Below the pieces are notes generated by a model, which was not told where the DNA came from, made no database searches, and worked only from the letters and a program-made list of their open reading frames with translations. Below are positions 42,928 through 51,871 of a stretch of 64,000 nt of DNA, piece after piece. Source of the DNA: an uncultured Porphyromonadaceae bacterium (lineage in GTDB: Bacteria > Bacteroidota > Bacteroidia > Bacteroidales > Muribaculaceae); NCBI GenBank assembly GCA_902491625.1, contig CABUIO010000009.1, forward strand, positions 1-64,000, read 5' to 3'. Positions within the stretch are counted from its first letter, which is position 1, and every line of letters begins with the position of its first letter. Both the position numbers and the translations under genes were made by a program.

Positions 42928-44040
42928 ATGACAAACGACAAAGCCAGTTCCGACCGGCAGGATCGGATCACCCCGCGTCCGGCTGTCCTTGAGCTTGAGG
43001 ACGGTTCCCGCTTCGAGGGTTTCTCGTTCGGCTATGAAGCTCCTACAGCCGGCGAAGTTGTGTTCAACACTGCCATGACAGGCTATCCCGAAAGCCTCAC
43101 CGACCCCAGCTACGAGGGACAGATTCTCGTGACCACATATCCCATCTTAGGCAACTACGGTGTACCTTCGCCCGACGTCAAGGGAAGCGACAATGTGGCC
43201 GACTATTTCGAGTCGGAGCGCATCCACTGCCGCGCCATCGTCTGTCAGGACTACAGCTGGGTGCCCAGCCACTGGCAATCGACACGCTCCCTGAGCCAAT
43301 GGCTTAAGGACGAGAAGATTCCGGGGCTTTACGGCATCGACACAAGGGCGCTTACCAAACTGTTGCGCGAGAAAGGCTCGATGCTTGGCAGAATCACGTT
43401 CGAGGGCCAGGAGCCTGTCCCCTTCAGCGATCCCAATCAGGAGAACCTCATCGCCAAGGTCAGCACACCCGAGGTTCGCGAGTTCGGTCACGGTGACAAG
43501 CACGTGGTGCTCGTGGACTGCGGCACCAAATACAATATCATCCGCTGTCTCACACGCCGTGGCATTCACGTCACTATGGTGCCCTGGGACTACGACTTCA
43601 ACAGCATCGACTTTGACGGTCTCTTCATCTCCAACGGCCCCGGCAATCCCGACTTCGCCGAAGCCACCGTAGCCAACATCCGCAAGGCCATGGAGTCCGG
43701 CAAGCCGATATGCGGCATCTGCATGGGCAACCAGCTCCTTGCCAAGGCAGCGGGCGCCAAGGTGTTCAAACTGAAATACGGCCACCGCAGCCACAATCAG
43801 CCGGTGCGCCTGGCCGGATCGAGCCGTTGCTACATCACTTCGCAGAACCACGGTTTCGCCGTCGACAACGCAACCATTCCCGAAGACTGGGAACCGCATT
43901 TCATCAACATGAACGACGGCACCAACGAGGGAATACGCCACAAGTCGAAGCCTTGGTTCTCGGCGCAGTTCCATCCCGAGGCCTCAAGCGGTCCGAAGGA
44001 CACAGAGTTCATTTTCGACGATTTCATCTCCATGCTTTGA
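42928..44040 (+). CDS. carA: Carbamoyl-phosphate synthase small (glutaminase) subunit
   Basis: CarA releases ammonia from glutamine for carbamoyl phosphate, feeding arginine and pyrimidine synthesis. The 370-residue protein has the N-terminal CarA domain (FNTAMTGYPESLTDPSYEGQ) and the class I amidotransferase domain with nucleophile Cys in GICMGNQLLA and the His/Glu in FHPEASSGP. I chose the Met at 42928 rather than 42799, which would include the promoter. carB follows 15 bases on. Confidence 0.96.
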   Translation: MTNDKASSDRQDRITPRPAVLELEDGSRFEGFSFGYEAPTAGEVVFNTAMTGYPESLTDPSYEGQILVTTYPILGNYGVPSPDVKGSDNVADYFESERIHCRAIVCQDYSWVPSHWQSTRSLSQWLKDEKIPGLYGIDTRALTKLLREKGSMLGRITFEGQEPVPFSDPNQENLIAKVSTPEVREFGHGDKHVVLVDCGTKYNIIRCLTRRGIHVTMVPWDYDFNSIDFDGLFISNGPGNPDFAEATVANIRKAMESGKPICGICMGNQLLAKAAGAKVFKLKYGHRSHNQPVRLAGSSRCYITSQNHGFAVDNATIPEDWEPHFINMNDGTNEGIRHKSKPWFSAQFHPEASSGPKDTEFIFDDFISML

Positions 44041-44055
44041 TTCCACACGACGACA

Positions 44056-47000
44056 ATGACTGACAAAAAGATAAAGAAAGTGCTGCTCTTAGGCAGCGGC
44101 GCCCTCAAGATCGGCGAAGCGGGCGAATTCGACTACAGCGGTTCGCAGGCTCTCAAGGCTCTGCGCGAGGAACACATCGAGACTGTGCTCATCAACCCCA
44201 ACATCGCCACAGTGCAGACATCCGAGGGCTTTGCCGACAAGATCTACTTCCTGCCGGTGACCCCATACTTCGTGCGCAAGGTCATCGAGAAGGAGCGCCC
44301 CGACGGCATCCTGCTCTCCTTCGGAGGCCAGACAGCCCTTAACTGCGGCGTGACGCTCTATGAGGACGGCACTCTTGAAGAATTAGGCGTCGAGGTGCTC
44401 GGCACTCCCGTGAAAGCTATCATGGACACCGAGGACCGCGAGCGTTTCGTGCATCGTCTCGACGAGATCGATGTCAAGACAATCAAGAGTCAGGCTGTCA
44501 ACTCCGTCGAGGAGGCTCTGGAAGCCGCCGACCGCCTCGGCTATCCGGTCATCGTGCGCGCTGCCTACGCCCTCGGCGGTCTCGGATCCGGATTCTGCGA
44601 CGACCGCGACCAGCTCATCACGCTTGTGGAGAAAGCGCTGTCTTTCTCTCCGCAGGTGCTTGTCGAGAAGTCGCTAAAAGGCTGGAAAGAAGTGGAATAC
44701 GAGGTTGTGCGCGATGCCTTCGACAACTGCATCACGGTCTGCAACATGGAGAATTTCGATCCTCTCGGCATCCACACCGGCGAGAGCATCGTGGTCGCTC
44801 CCTCGCAGACTCTGAGCAACGAAGACTATCATATGCTGCGCAAGCTTGCCATCAAAATCGTGCGCCACATCGGCATCGTGGGCGAGTGCAACGTGCAGTA
44901 TGCCTTCGACCCTAAGTCGATGGACTATCGCGTCATCGAGGTCAACGCGCGCCTGTCGCGCAGCTCTGCTCTGGCCTCCAAGGCCACCGGCTATCCGCTG
45001 GCGTTCGTGGCCGCGAAGCTCGGACTCGGCTACGGTCTCTTCGACCTCAAGAACTCCGTCACTAAATCCACGTCGGCTTTCTTTGAGCCGGCGCTCGACT
45101 ATATAGTATGCAAGATTCCGCGCTGGGATCTCGGCAAATTCCGTGGCGTACGCCGCGAGATCGGCAGCTCCATGAAGTCTGTCGGCGAGGTCATGGCCAT
45201 CGGACGCACCTTCGAGGAGGTGATTCAGAAAGGTCTGCGCATGATCGGTCAGGGTATGCACGGCTTCGTCGAGAACAAGGCGCTCGACATCCCCGACATC
45301 GACAAGGCGCTTGCCGAGCCTACCGACCGCCGCATATTCGTCATCGCCAAGGCTTTATACAACGGCTACTCTGTGGAACGCATCCACGAGCTTACGAAGA
45401 TCGACCGCTGGTTTCTGGAGAAACTCCACAACATCATCGTCACCTCTCGCAATCTTGAGGACTACGACGAGCTTGAGCAACTTCCCGACGATCTCCTGCG
45501 CCTCGCCAAGCAGCAGGGCTTCAGCGACTTCCAGATCGCCCGCGCCATCTACGGCGACCGCATGAAGCGCGAGAGCGAGCCGCTCACCAACGCCCTGCGC
45601 GAACACCGCAAGCTGCACGGAATCACTCCGGTGGTGAAGCAGATCGACACCCTCGCCGCCGAATATCCCGCTCAGACCAACTATCTCTACCTCACATACA
45701 ACGGCACAGAGAACGATGTCAAATATCTCCATGATCACAAATCGGTGGTTGTGCTCGGTTCCGGTGCCTATCGCATCGGCTCCTCTGTGGAGTTCGACTG
45801 GTGCGGCGTCAACGCGCTCCTGACAGTTGCCAAGCAGGGATGGCGCCCCGTGATGATCAACTACAATCCGGAGACCGTCAGCACCGACTACGACATGTGT
45901 GAACGCCTCTACTTCGACGAGCTCACCTACGAGCGCGTCATGGACATTCTCGATCTGGAGAATCCCCACGGCGTCATACTCTCGACCGGCGGACAGATTC
46001 CCAACAACCTCGCCATGCGCCTCGATTCAGCCGACGTCAACATTCTCGGCACACAGGCCAGAGACATCGACAGCGCCGAGGACCGCAACAAGTTTTCGAC
46101 TCTCTGCGACAGCCTCGGTGTCGACCAGCCGCGCTGGCGCGAGCTTACCTCTATGGCCGACATCGACGAGTTCGTCGCCGAGGTCGGATTCCCGGTGCTT
46201 GTGCGTCCCAGCTACGTGCTTTCCGGCGCCGCGATGAATGTCTGCTCCAACGAAGACGAGCTGCAGCGTTTCCTTACTCTTGCGGCCAACGTCAGCAAGC
46301 AGCATCCGGTAGTCGTCAGCGAGTTCATACAGCAGGCCAAGGAGATCGAGATGGATGCCGTGGCGCAGAACGGAGAGATAAAGCTCTACGCCATCAGCGA
46401 GCATATCGAGTTCGCAGGTGTCCACTCAGGCGACGCGACGATCCAGTTCCCGCCGCAGAAGCTCTATGTCGAGACGATGCGCCGCATCAAGAAGATCTCA
46501 GGCAAGATCGCCAAGGCACTCCACATCAGCGGTCCCTTCAACATCCAGTTCCTTGCCAAGAACAACGACATCAAAGTCATCGAGTGCAACCTCCGCGCCT
46601 CGCGTTCCTTCCCCTTCGTCAGCAAGGTTTCCAAACAGAATTTCATCGACGTAGCTACCAAGGTGATGCTCGGCATCCCCGTCGACAAGCCATCGAAGTC
46701 GGCTTTCGACCTCGACTATGTCGGCATCAAGGCTTCGCAGTTCAGCTTCTCGCGTCTGCAGGGAGCCGATCCTGTGCTCGGCGTCGACATGTCCTCGACC
46801 GGCGAGGTCGGATGCATTGGCGACGACACCTCTGAGGCAGTGCTCAAGGCGATGCTCTCCGTCGGCTACCGCATCCCCAAGAAAGCGATCCTGCTCAGCA
46901 GCGGCACGGCACGTCAGAAAGTTGACCTTCTGGAACCGGCACGCCTTCTCCACCGCAAGGGCTACACACTCTGCGCGACGGAAGGCACCCACAAATTCCT

Positions 47001-47280
47001 TGAAGAGAACGGCATACCCTCGCTTACCGTCTACATGCCCACCGACAACCGCAAGCCTCAGGCGCTCGACATGCTCCACAACCGCGAGATCGACCTCGTG
47101 GTCAACATCCCCAAGAACCTGACTCCCCGCGAGCTGAGCGACGGTTACAAGGTGCGCCGCACAGCCGTCGACCTCAATATTCCGCTCATCACCAACACAC
47201 GACTTGCCTCGGCGTTCATCTCCGCCTTCTGCGAGCTCTCGCTCGACGACATCCGCATCAAGTCGTGGGATGAGTATTGA
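44056..47280 (+). CDS. carB: Carbamoyl-phosphate synthase large subunit
   Basis: The 1074-residue length is the normal CarB size. It has two ATP-grasp halves: the first with KVLLLGSGALKIGEAGEFDY and SFGGQTALNCGV, the second with VVVLGSGAYRIGSSVEFDWC and STGGQIPNNLAM. The C-terminal allosteric domain (HRKGYTLCATEGTHKFLEE) binds effectors. The first ATP-grasp half makes carboxyphosphate and carbamate, the second phosphorylates carbamate. It is transcribed with carA and ends before a clear hairpin at 47309-47337. Confidence 0.97.
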   Translation: MTDKKIKKVLLLGSGALKIGEAGEFDYSGSQALKALREEHIETVLINPNIATVQTSEGFADKIYFLPVTPYFVRKVIEKERPDGILLSFGGQTALNCGVTLYEDGTLEELGVEVLGTPVKAIMDTEDRERFVHRLDEIDVKTIKSQAVNSVEEALEAADRLGYPVIVRAAYALGGLGSGFCDDRDQLITLVEKALSFSPQVLVEKSLKGWKEVEYEVVRDAFDNCITVCNMENFDPLGIHTGESIVVAPSQTLSNEDYHMLRKLAIKIVRHIGIVGECNVQYAFDPKSMDYRVIEVNARLSRSSALASKATGYPLAFVAAKLGLGYGLFDLKNSVTKSTSAFFEPALDYIVCKIPRWDLGKFRGVRREIGSSMKSVGEVMAIGRTFEEVIQKGLRMIGQGMHGFVENKALDIPDIDKALAEPTDRRIFVIAKALYNGYSVERIHELTKIDRWFLEKLHNIIVTSRNLEDYDELEQLPDDLLRLAKQQGFSDFQIARAIYGDRMKRESEPLTNALREHRKLHGITPVVKQIDTLAAEYPAQTNYLYLTYNGTENDVKYLHDHKSVVVLGSGAYRIGSSVEFDWCGVNALLTVAKQGWRPVMINYNPETVSTDYDMCERLYFDELTYERVMDILDLENPHGVILSTGGQIPNNLAMRLDSADVNILGTQARDIDSAEDRNKFSTLCDSLGVDQPRWRELTSMADIDEFVAEVGFPVLVRPSYVLSGAAMNVCSNEDELQRFLTLAANVSKQHPVVVSEFIQQAKEIEMDAVAQNGEIKLYAISEHIEFAGVHSGDATIQFPPQKLYVETMRRIKKISGKIAKALHISGPFNIQFLAKNNDIKVIECNLRASRSFPFVSKVSKQNFIDVATKVMLGIPVDKPSKSAFDLDYVGIKASQFSFSRLQGADPVLGVDMSSTGEVGCIGDDTSEAVLKAMLSVGYRIPKKAILLSSGTARQKVDLLEPARLLHRKGYTLCATEGTHKFLEENGIPSLTVYMPTDNRKPQALDMLHNREIDLVVNIPKNLTPRELSDGYKVRRTAVDLNIPLITNTRLASAFISAFCELSLDDIRIKSWDEY

Positions 47281-47308
47281 TCTCGGCACAGACTTCAATC
47301 AATGAATA

Positions 47309-47337
47309 ATCAGGGGCTTAACGTCCCTGATTTTATT
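47309..47337 (+). terminator. Terminator after carB
   Basis: ATCAGGG and CCCTGAT form a stem around GCTTAACGT, followed by TTTTATTTT. Confidence 0.8.
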
Positions 47338-47374
47338 TTGCACGCAATCCGGCAAAAAAATTCTCCGTAAATTA

Positions 47375-47406
47375 TTTGGTCGAATGAAAAATTGTAGCTA
47401 ACTTTG
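47375..47406 (+). promoter_or_regulatory. Promoter of the tRNA-Asn pair
   Basis: TTTG (47375-47378) and TAACTTTG (47399-47406) are 20 bases apart, 38 bases before the first tRNA. Confidence 0.75.
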
Positions 47407-47444
47407 CATCGCAATTCGGGAACGGAGGTTCCCAATCGCAAAAT

Positions 47445-47518
47445 GCTTCAATAGCTCAGTTGGTTAGAGCATCTGACTGTTAATCAGAGGGTCGTTGGTT
47501 CAAGTCCATCTTGAAGCG
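47445..47518 (+). tRNA. tRNA-Asn (anticodon GUU), copy 1
   Basis: The acceptor GCTTCAA pairs with TTGAAGC, and the anticodon loop reads CTGTTAA, giving GUU. The D and T arms are standard apart from one U-U mismatch in the T stem, seen in both copies. Confidence 0.95.
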
Positions 47519-47539
47519 CAAACTTTCAAAAACACCATT

Positions 47540-47613
47540 GCTTCAATAGCTCAGTTGGTTAGAGCATCTGACTGTTAATCAGAGGGTCGTTGGTTCAAGT
47601 CCATCTTGAAGCG
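47540..47613 (+). tRNA. tRNA-Asn (anticodon GUU), copy 2
   Basis: This is an exact copy of the first tRNA-Asn, starting 21 bases after its end, and it must share the same promoter. No separate promoter is visible between them. Confidence 0.95.
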
Positions 47614-47669
47614 CTTACAGAGGGCGGACATCGCAAGTGTTCGCCCTCTGTTGTATTTCAATGATAATC

Positions 47670-48665
47670 ATGCGCGACACGATCCTTATAGCTCCGGACA
47701 AGTTCAAAGGCACGCTCTCGGCTACGGAAGTGACAGACATAATCGCCGACACTCTGCGCGAACACACCGACCTGAATCTCCTCCGCTGTCCGATGGCCGA
47801 CGGCGGCGAAGGCACACCACATATTCTATGCGGACACAAAGTCATCGTCAGCCACGACCACATTGGTCTCCAATGCTTCGGCAGTACTCCGGTCATGCAA
47901 CGCAGTAGCCATCGGCTCGGCGAGGCTGTACGGCAGGAATTAACAACCGGCAATCCTTTCTATCTCGGCATCGGCGGCACAGCCACAGTCGACGGCGGCG
48001 CCGGACTGCTCCAGGCTCTTGGTGCGGCGTTCTATAATGCCGCCGGAAACATCATCCGGGAGCGAATCACACCGGCCATGCTTCCCGCAGTAAGTCGTAT
48101 CGACCTTCCCTACAACCTCAGCACATTCCTTGCCGGACGCGCCACACTCCTCTACGACGTCGCCGCCACGCTCCACGGTCCCGGACTCTCCTCCCTTGAC
48201 TTCGCACGGCAGAAAGGTGCCACCGCCGACGACATTCCGGTCATCTGCGCCGGACTCGTCAACCTTGAAAGATTGCTGCAGCCCGTTCGCCACGCACCTT
48301 GCGACGGCGCAGGAGGAGGTGTCGGATTCGCGCTGGGTGCGATTGCAGGAGCCGACGCAGAGCAGGGAGCGCTCGCGATCCTCAGATCGAAAGAGATTGA
48401 CTGGCAACGGATCGCACTCGTCGTCAGCGGCGAGGGACGCATCGACCGGCAGACTGCCGGCGGCAAAGTGCCGCAACTTCTGCGCCGCGAAGCCGAGAAG
48501 CGCGGCATACCATTTGTGGGCATCGGCGGCTATGTCACGCCCGACGCCGCCGAATCCTGCTACATCAGCACCATCGACGATACCCGCGACTTCGATCCTC
48601 TCGCCGCCCCCTCACGCCTCCGCTCCGCCCTCCACAAGTATTTTGCGAGCCATCAGAAACCATAA
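47670..48665 (+). CDS. Glycerate kinase, apparently shortened
   Basis: The 331-residue protein belongs to the glycerate kinase (GlxK/GarK) family: ILIAPDKFKGTLSATEV at the start, CPMADGGEGT, then LGIGGTATVDGGAGLLQALG and CDGAGGGVGFALGAIAGAD, and the ending LVVSGEGRIDRQTAGGKVP. Family members usually have about 90 residues between MADGGEGT and GIGGTAT, including an IEMA-like substrate segment. Here only about 50 remain and that segment is missing. It may be an inactive or altered kinase. The Met at 47670 is chosen as the natural start; the tRNA pair lies just upstream. Confidence 0.75.
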   Translation: MRDTILIAPDKFKGTLSATEVTDIIADTLREHTDLNLLRCPMADGGEGTPHILCGHKVIVSHDHIGLQCFGSTPVMQRSSHRLGEAVRQELTTGNPFYLGIGGTATVDGGAGLLQALGAAFYNAAGNIIRERITPAMLPAVSRIDLPYNLSTFLAGRATLLYDVAATLHGPGLSSLDFARQKGATADDIPVICAGLVNLERLLQPVRHAPCDGAGGGVGFALGAIAGADAEQGALAILRSKEIDWQRIALVVSGEGRIDRQTAGGKVPQLLRREAEKRGIPFVGIGGYVTPDAAESCYISTIDDTRDFDPLAAPSRLRSALHKYFASHQKP

Positions 48666-48667
48666 GG

Positions 48668-48694
48668 CGACAGTCCGGAGGACTGATAATCTTG
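48668..48694. repeat. REP-like unit
   Basis: CGACAGTCCGGAGGACTGAT resembles the start of the inverted ends of the RAYT element (48759-49399). CAGTCC-GGA-GGACTG is itself a palindrome. A second, partial unit, CGGCAGTCCGGAGGA, begins at 48724. Confidence 0.75.
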
Positions 48695-48758
48695 ATGATT
48701 CGGAAGTAATGCCTTATATTTGTCGGCAGTCCGGAGGAATACTCCCGCACACGACAAG

Positions 48759-49399
48759 CGGCAGTCCGGAGGACTGACAATCTTGTTAACCCCGGACAGC
48801 GTCCGGGGACAGAGGCAATACAAATAACACAACTCCGGAGGAGTTGAACAACAAAATAAGAATATGAGCAAGACTAAATCCCTGCACCACATAGTGTTTG
48901 CAACCAAACATCGCAAACCCACCATCCCAGTGGATAATAAAAGAGAGCTGTACGCCTATATCTTCGGCATAATCAAAAACAAACGATGTTTTCTGCTCAG
49001 AATGAACGGGGTAGAGGATCATATCCACATTCTTGTAGACATAAATCCGACAGTTGCTCTGGCAGACCTTGTCAAGGAGATGAAGCGATGCAGCAGCCAG
49101 TGGGCAAATGGGAATCCGAAGTTTCCCTTATTTGAGGGCTGGGGCGACGGATATTATGCTGTGTCGCTTGGAGTTAACGATGTGGAATCTTGCAAAAGAT
49201 ATATTATCGGTCAGGAGGAACATCACAGGCATGTAGAGCTAAAAAATGAAATGCATGAAATGGCAGAAGAAAATCAGCTTGAATGGTACCCGGACGATTG
49301 GGTATAAGATACAACACCTCCGGAGTTGTATCGCATCGCACGTCCTTGTCCCCGGACGCTGTCCGGGGTTAACAAGATTGTCAGTCCTCCGGACTGCCG
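48759..49399 (+). mobile_element. REP/RAYT-type element with perfect 52-bp inverted ends
   Basis: The left end (48759-48810) and right end (49348-49399) are exact reverse complements over 52 bases. Each end contains the CAGTCCGGAGGACTG palindrome and the CCCCGGAC-AGC-GTCCGGGG palindrome. A second inner pair, near-inverted copies of CAACTCCGGAGG (48830-48846 and 49312-49328), flanks a single transposase gene. No target-site duplication is obvious, and two further REP-like units lie to the left. Confidence 0.85.
48864..49307 (+). CDS. IS200-like / REP-associated tyrosine transposase
   Basis: The 147-residue protein is a Y1-type HUH transposase. The HUH motif is H53-I-H55 in EDHIHILVD, and the likely nucleophile is Y113 in CKRYIIGQEEHH, with the QxxHH ending of the IS200 group. 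LADLVKEMKRCSSQW is the conserved helix between them. A single small gene between inverted REP-like repeats fits RAYTs, which copy or maintain REP sequences, better than a normal IS200. No accessory tnpB is present. Confidence 0.87.
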   Translation: MSKTKSLHHIVFATKHRKPTIPVDNKRELYAYIFGIIKNKRCFLLRMNGVEDHIHILVDINPTVALADLVKEMKRCSSQWANGNPKFPLFEGWGDGYYAVSLGVNDVESCKRYIIGQEEHHRHVELKNEMHEMAEENQLEWYPDDWV

Positions 49400-49524
49400 C
49401 ACAATGGTTCGATATGGTTCCCTTTGGTTCGAGAAATAAATTATTTCAGTTAGGTATTGTTCGCGTCAAAAAGGAGCCGGGAGGCAATAAGCGACACTCG
49501 CTCAACGTTGCATAATCAGAGACC

Positions 49525-50730
49525 ATGAGAATACTGATAGCAAATAAATTCATGTACCCTCGCGGCGGCGATTGCGTGGTGGCGCTCAACACGGCGTCGC
49601 TGCTCCGCGCCCACGGCCATGAGGTGCGTCTGTATGCCATGGACTACCCTGACAATCTGGAGCTTCCGGACGCCTCGGGCTATGCCTCGCGTGTAAGTTT
49701 CGACGGTTCTCTTCCGGAGAAACTAAAGGCCGTGAGAAGACTCATGGGCAAAGGAGACGTGCGCGAATCATTCCGCAAGGTAATGCGCGAATTCCGTCCC
49801 GACGTGGTGCATATGCACAACATCCACAGCTATCTGTCGCCGGTGATCGGCGAGATCGCCGCCTCCATGGGCGTGCGCGTGGTCTGGACAATGCACGACT
49901 ACAAGCTTATATGTCCGGCTTACTCGTGCCGTCGTCCCGACGGAAGCAACTGCGAACTGTGCTTCGGTGGCAATCTGCATGTGGCTCATCTGCGGTGCAT
50001 GAAAGGAAGTTATCCGGCGAGTTTCATAGCTTCGCTTGAAGCAAAAAGATGGAACCGCACCAGATTGCAACGCTTCTGCTCCGCGTTCATCTGTCCGTCG
50101 GAGTTTATGGCGGAATGCATGAACAAAGCCGGTTTCCGGAGCGATCTGCTGCGCGTACTCAACAACTTCGCCGATCCGGTCAAGTTCGAAGGGCGCGAAC
50201 CATGCATAATGCCGGAGCCATATTTCTGCTACGTCGGCAGACTCAGCGAGGAGAAAGGTGTCGCCACGCTGTTGCGTGCGGCGAGGATCGCCGGCGTGAG
50301 GCTGAAAGTGGCCGGCGACGGACCGCTACGCGAGAGTCTGCAACGCGCCTACGAGGATGTTGCATCGATAGAATTTCTCGGCCATCTCGACGCCTCCGGC
50401 GTAGCCGAGGTGCTGAGCCGCGCATCGGCCTCGGTCATCCCTTCGGAATGGTACGAGAACAACCCTCTTGGCGTGATAGAGTCGCTTAGTCTCGGAACGC
50501 CAGTGATCGGTGCCCGAATCGGCGGCATTCCGGAACTTATCCGCGACGACAGCGACGGCCTTAAGCGCGGCGAGACATATCCCGCCGGCAATGCCGAGGC
50601 TTTGGCGGAGCTGCTGCTCGAATTCAAATCCGACGCCTACGACCGCCGACGCATAGCCGCAGCTGCACGCGAACGTTTCTCGCCCGGAAAACACTACGAG
50701 GCCCTGATGAAAATTTATTCCTTGCATTAG
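49525..50730 (+). CDS. Glycosyltransferase family 4 with cysteine cluster
   Basis: The 401-residue GT-B protein begins RILIANKFMYPRGGDCVVAL (donor and acceptor loop) and has the sugar-nucleotide site (SVIPSEWYENNPLGVIESLS, a clear E-x7-E). In the N-terminal half CPAYSCRRPDGSNCELCFGG forms a four-cysteine cluster, and another Cys follows (LRCMKG). It begins the envelope region after the RAYT element; 49400-49524 holds nothing I can support. Its product is likely a cell-surface glycan, but the sugar is unknown. Confidence 0.85.
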   Translation: MRILIANKFMYPRGGDCVVALNTASLLRAHGHEVRLYAMDYPDNLELPDASGYASRVSFDGSLPEKLKAVRRLMGKGDVRESFRKVMREFRPDVVHMHNIHSYLSPVIGEIAASMGVRVVWTMHDYKLICPAYSCRRPDGSNCELCFGGNLHVAHLRCMKGSYPASFIASLEAKRWNRTRLQRFCSAFICPSEFMAECMNKAGFRSDLLRVLNNFADPVKFEGREPCIMPEPYFCYVGRLSEEKGVATLLRAARIAGVRLKVAGDGPLRESLQRAYEDVASIEFLGHLDASGVAEVLSRASASVIPSEWYENNPLGVIESLSLGTPVIGARIGGIPELIRDDSDGLKRGETYPAGNAEALAELLLEFKSDAYDRRRIAAAARERFSPGKHYEALMKIYSLH

Positions 50731-50752
50731 CCTCGGTATGGGAAAGTTTTGC

Positions 50753-50760
50753 TAACTTTG
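50753..50760 (+). promoter_or_regulatory. Putative promoter of the radical SAM gene
   Basis: TAACTTTG fits the -7 element and lies 73 bases before the start. No convincing -33 element is seen. Confidence 0.45.
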
Positions 50761-50833
50761 TGAACGGAAGCCGCGACAAAAGCATCTCCTCGACCGAACG
50801 CAAAAGCTTAACCGGCTGTATTTTGCAATCATT

Positions 50834-51871
50834 ATGAACAAACTACCGACCGATATATCCATCATCACCACATACCGCTGCCCCATGCGCTGCAAGATGT
50901 GCAACATCTGGCAGAACCCGACAGACATCAAAGAGGAGATCAAGGCAGCCGATCTGGAGATGCTTCCTTCGTTTAAATTCGTCAACATCACCGGCGGAGA
51001 GCCTTTCGTTCGCGAAGACCTCGGCGAGATTGTGGAAGTCATGTTCCGCAAGTCGCCGCGCATCGTCATCTCGACCTCCGGCTGGTATGACGACCGCGTC
51101 ATAGACCTCGCCCGCCGCTTCCCCAACATCGGCATCCGCATCAGCATCGAGGGAATGCAGACCACCAACGACGCGCTGCGCGGCCGCGAAGGCGGATTTG
51201 AGAAAGGTGTGCGCACGCTGCGCCGCCTCAAGGAGATGGGTGTCAAGGATATAGGGTTCGGCATCACGGTCAGCAACCACAACTCAGCCGACATGCTCAA
51301 CCTCTACGAGCTGTCGAAGGAACTCGACATGGAGTTCGCGACCGCCGCGTTCCACAACTCCTTCTATTTCCACAAATACGACAACGTCATCACCAACAAG
51401 CACGAGGTGACCGACAATTTCCGCCGTCTCATGGAGCTTCAGATGAAGGAACACCATCCCAAATCGTGGTTCCGCGCCTACTTCAATATGGGACTCATCA
51501 ACTACGTCAACGGCGGACGCCGACTGCTCCCCTGCGAGGCCGGGACGGTCAACTTCTTCGTGGATCCCTGGGGCGAGGTCTATCCCTGCAACGGCATGGA
51601 GGAGTCGAAATGGAAACTCAGCATGGGCAACATCCGCTCCGGCATGAGTTTCGAGGAGATCTGGAACAGTCCGCAGGCCGACGAGGTGCGCCGCCACGTG
51701 CGCTCATGCCCCAAGAACTGCTGGATGGTCGGCACCGCCTCCCCCGTGATGAAAAAATACATAAGCCGCCCGGCAAGCTGGGTGATCGCCAACAAGATGC
51801 GCTCTCTGCTCGGACGTCCGCTGAAACTTCTTCCGCAGGTTGAGACACAAATCAAGCTAAACAGCAGATAA
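50834..51871 (+). CDS. Radical SAM protein with SPASM-like C-terminus
   Basis: The 345-residue protein has a CxxxCxxC motif (C16, C20, C23 in YRCPMRCKMCNIW), the SAM motif NITGGEPF and a C-terminal region with further cysteines (LLPCEAGTVNFF, EVYPCNGMEES and RSCPKNCWM) that suggests a SPASM domain with extra iron-sulfur clusters. SPASM enzymes often modify peptides or sugars. Its place between two glycosyltransferase genes suggests a role in glycan or peptidoglycan-linked chemistry, but the substrate is unknown. Its stop overlaps the next gene (TAATG). Confidence 0.85.
   Translation: MNKLPTDISIITTYRCPMRCKMCNIWQNPTDIKEEIKAADLEMLPSFKFVNITGGEPFVREDLGEIVEVMFRKSPRIVISTSGWYDDRVIDLARRFPNIGIRISIEGMQTTNDALRGREGGFEKGVRTLRRLKEMGVKDIGFGITVSNHNSADMLNLYELSKELDMEFATAAFHNSFYFHKYDNVITNKHEVTDNFRRLMELQMKEHHPKSWFRAYFNMGLINYVNGGRRLLPCEAGTVNFFVDPWGEVYPCNGMEESKWKLSMGNIRSGMSFEEIWNSPQADEVRRHVRSCPKNCWMVGTASPVMKKYISRPASWVIANKMRSLLGRPLKLLPQVETQIKLNSR

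Noticed and set aside
47445..47613. Long direct repeat
   Set aside because: It is fully explained by two identical tRNA-Asn genes.
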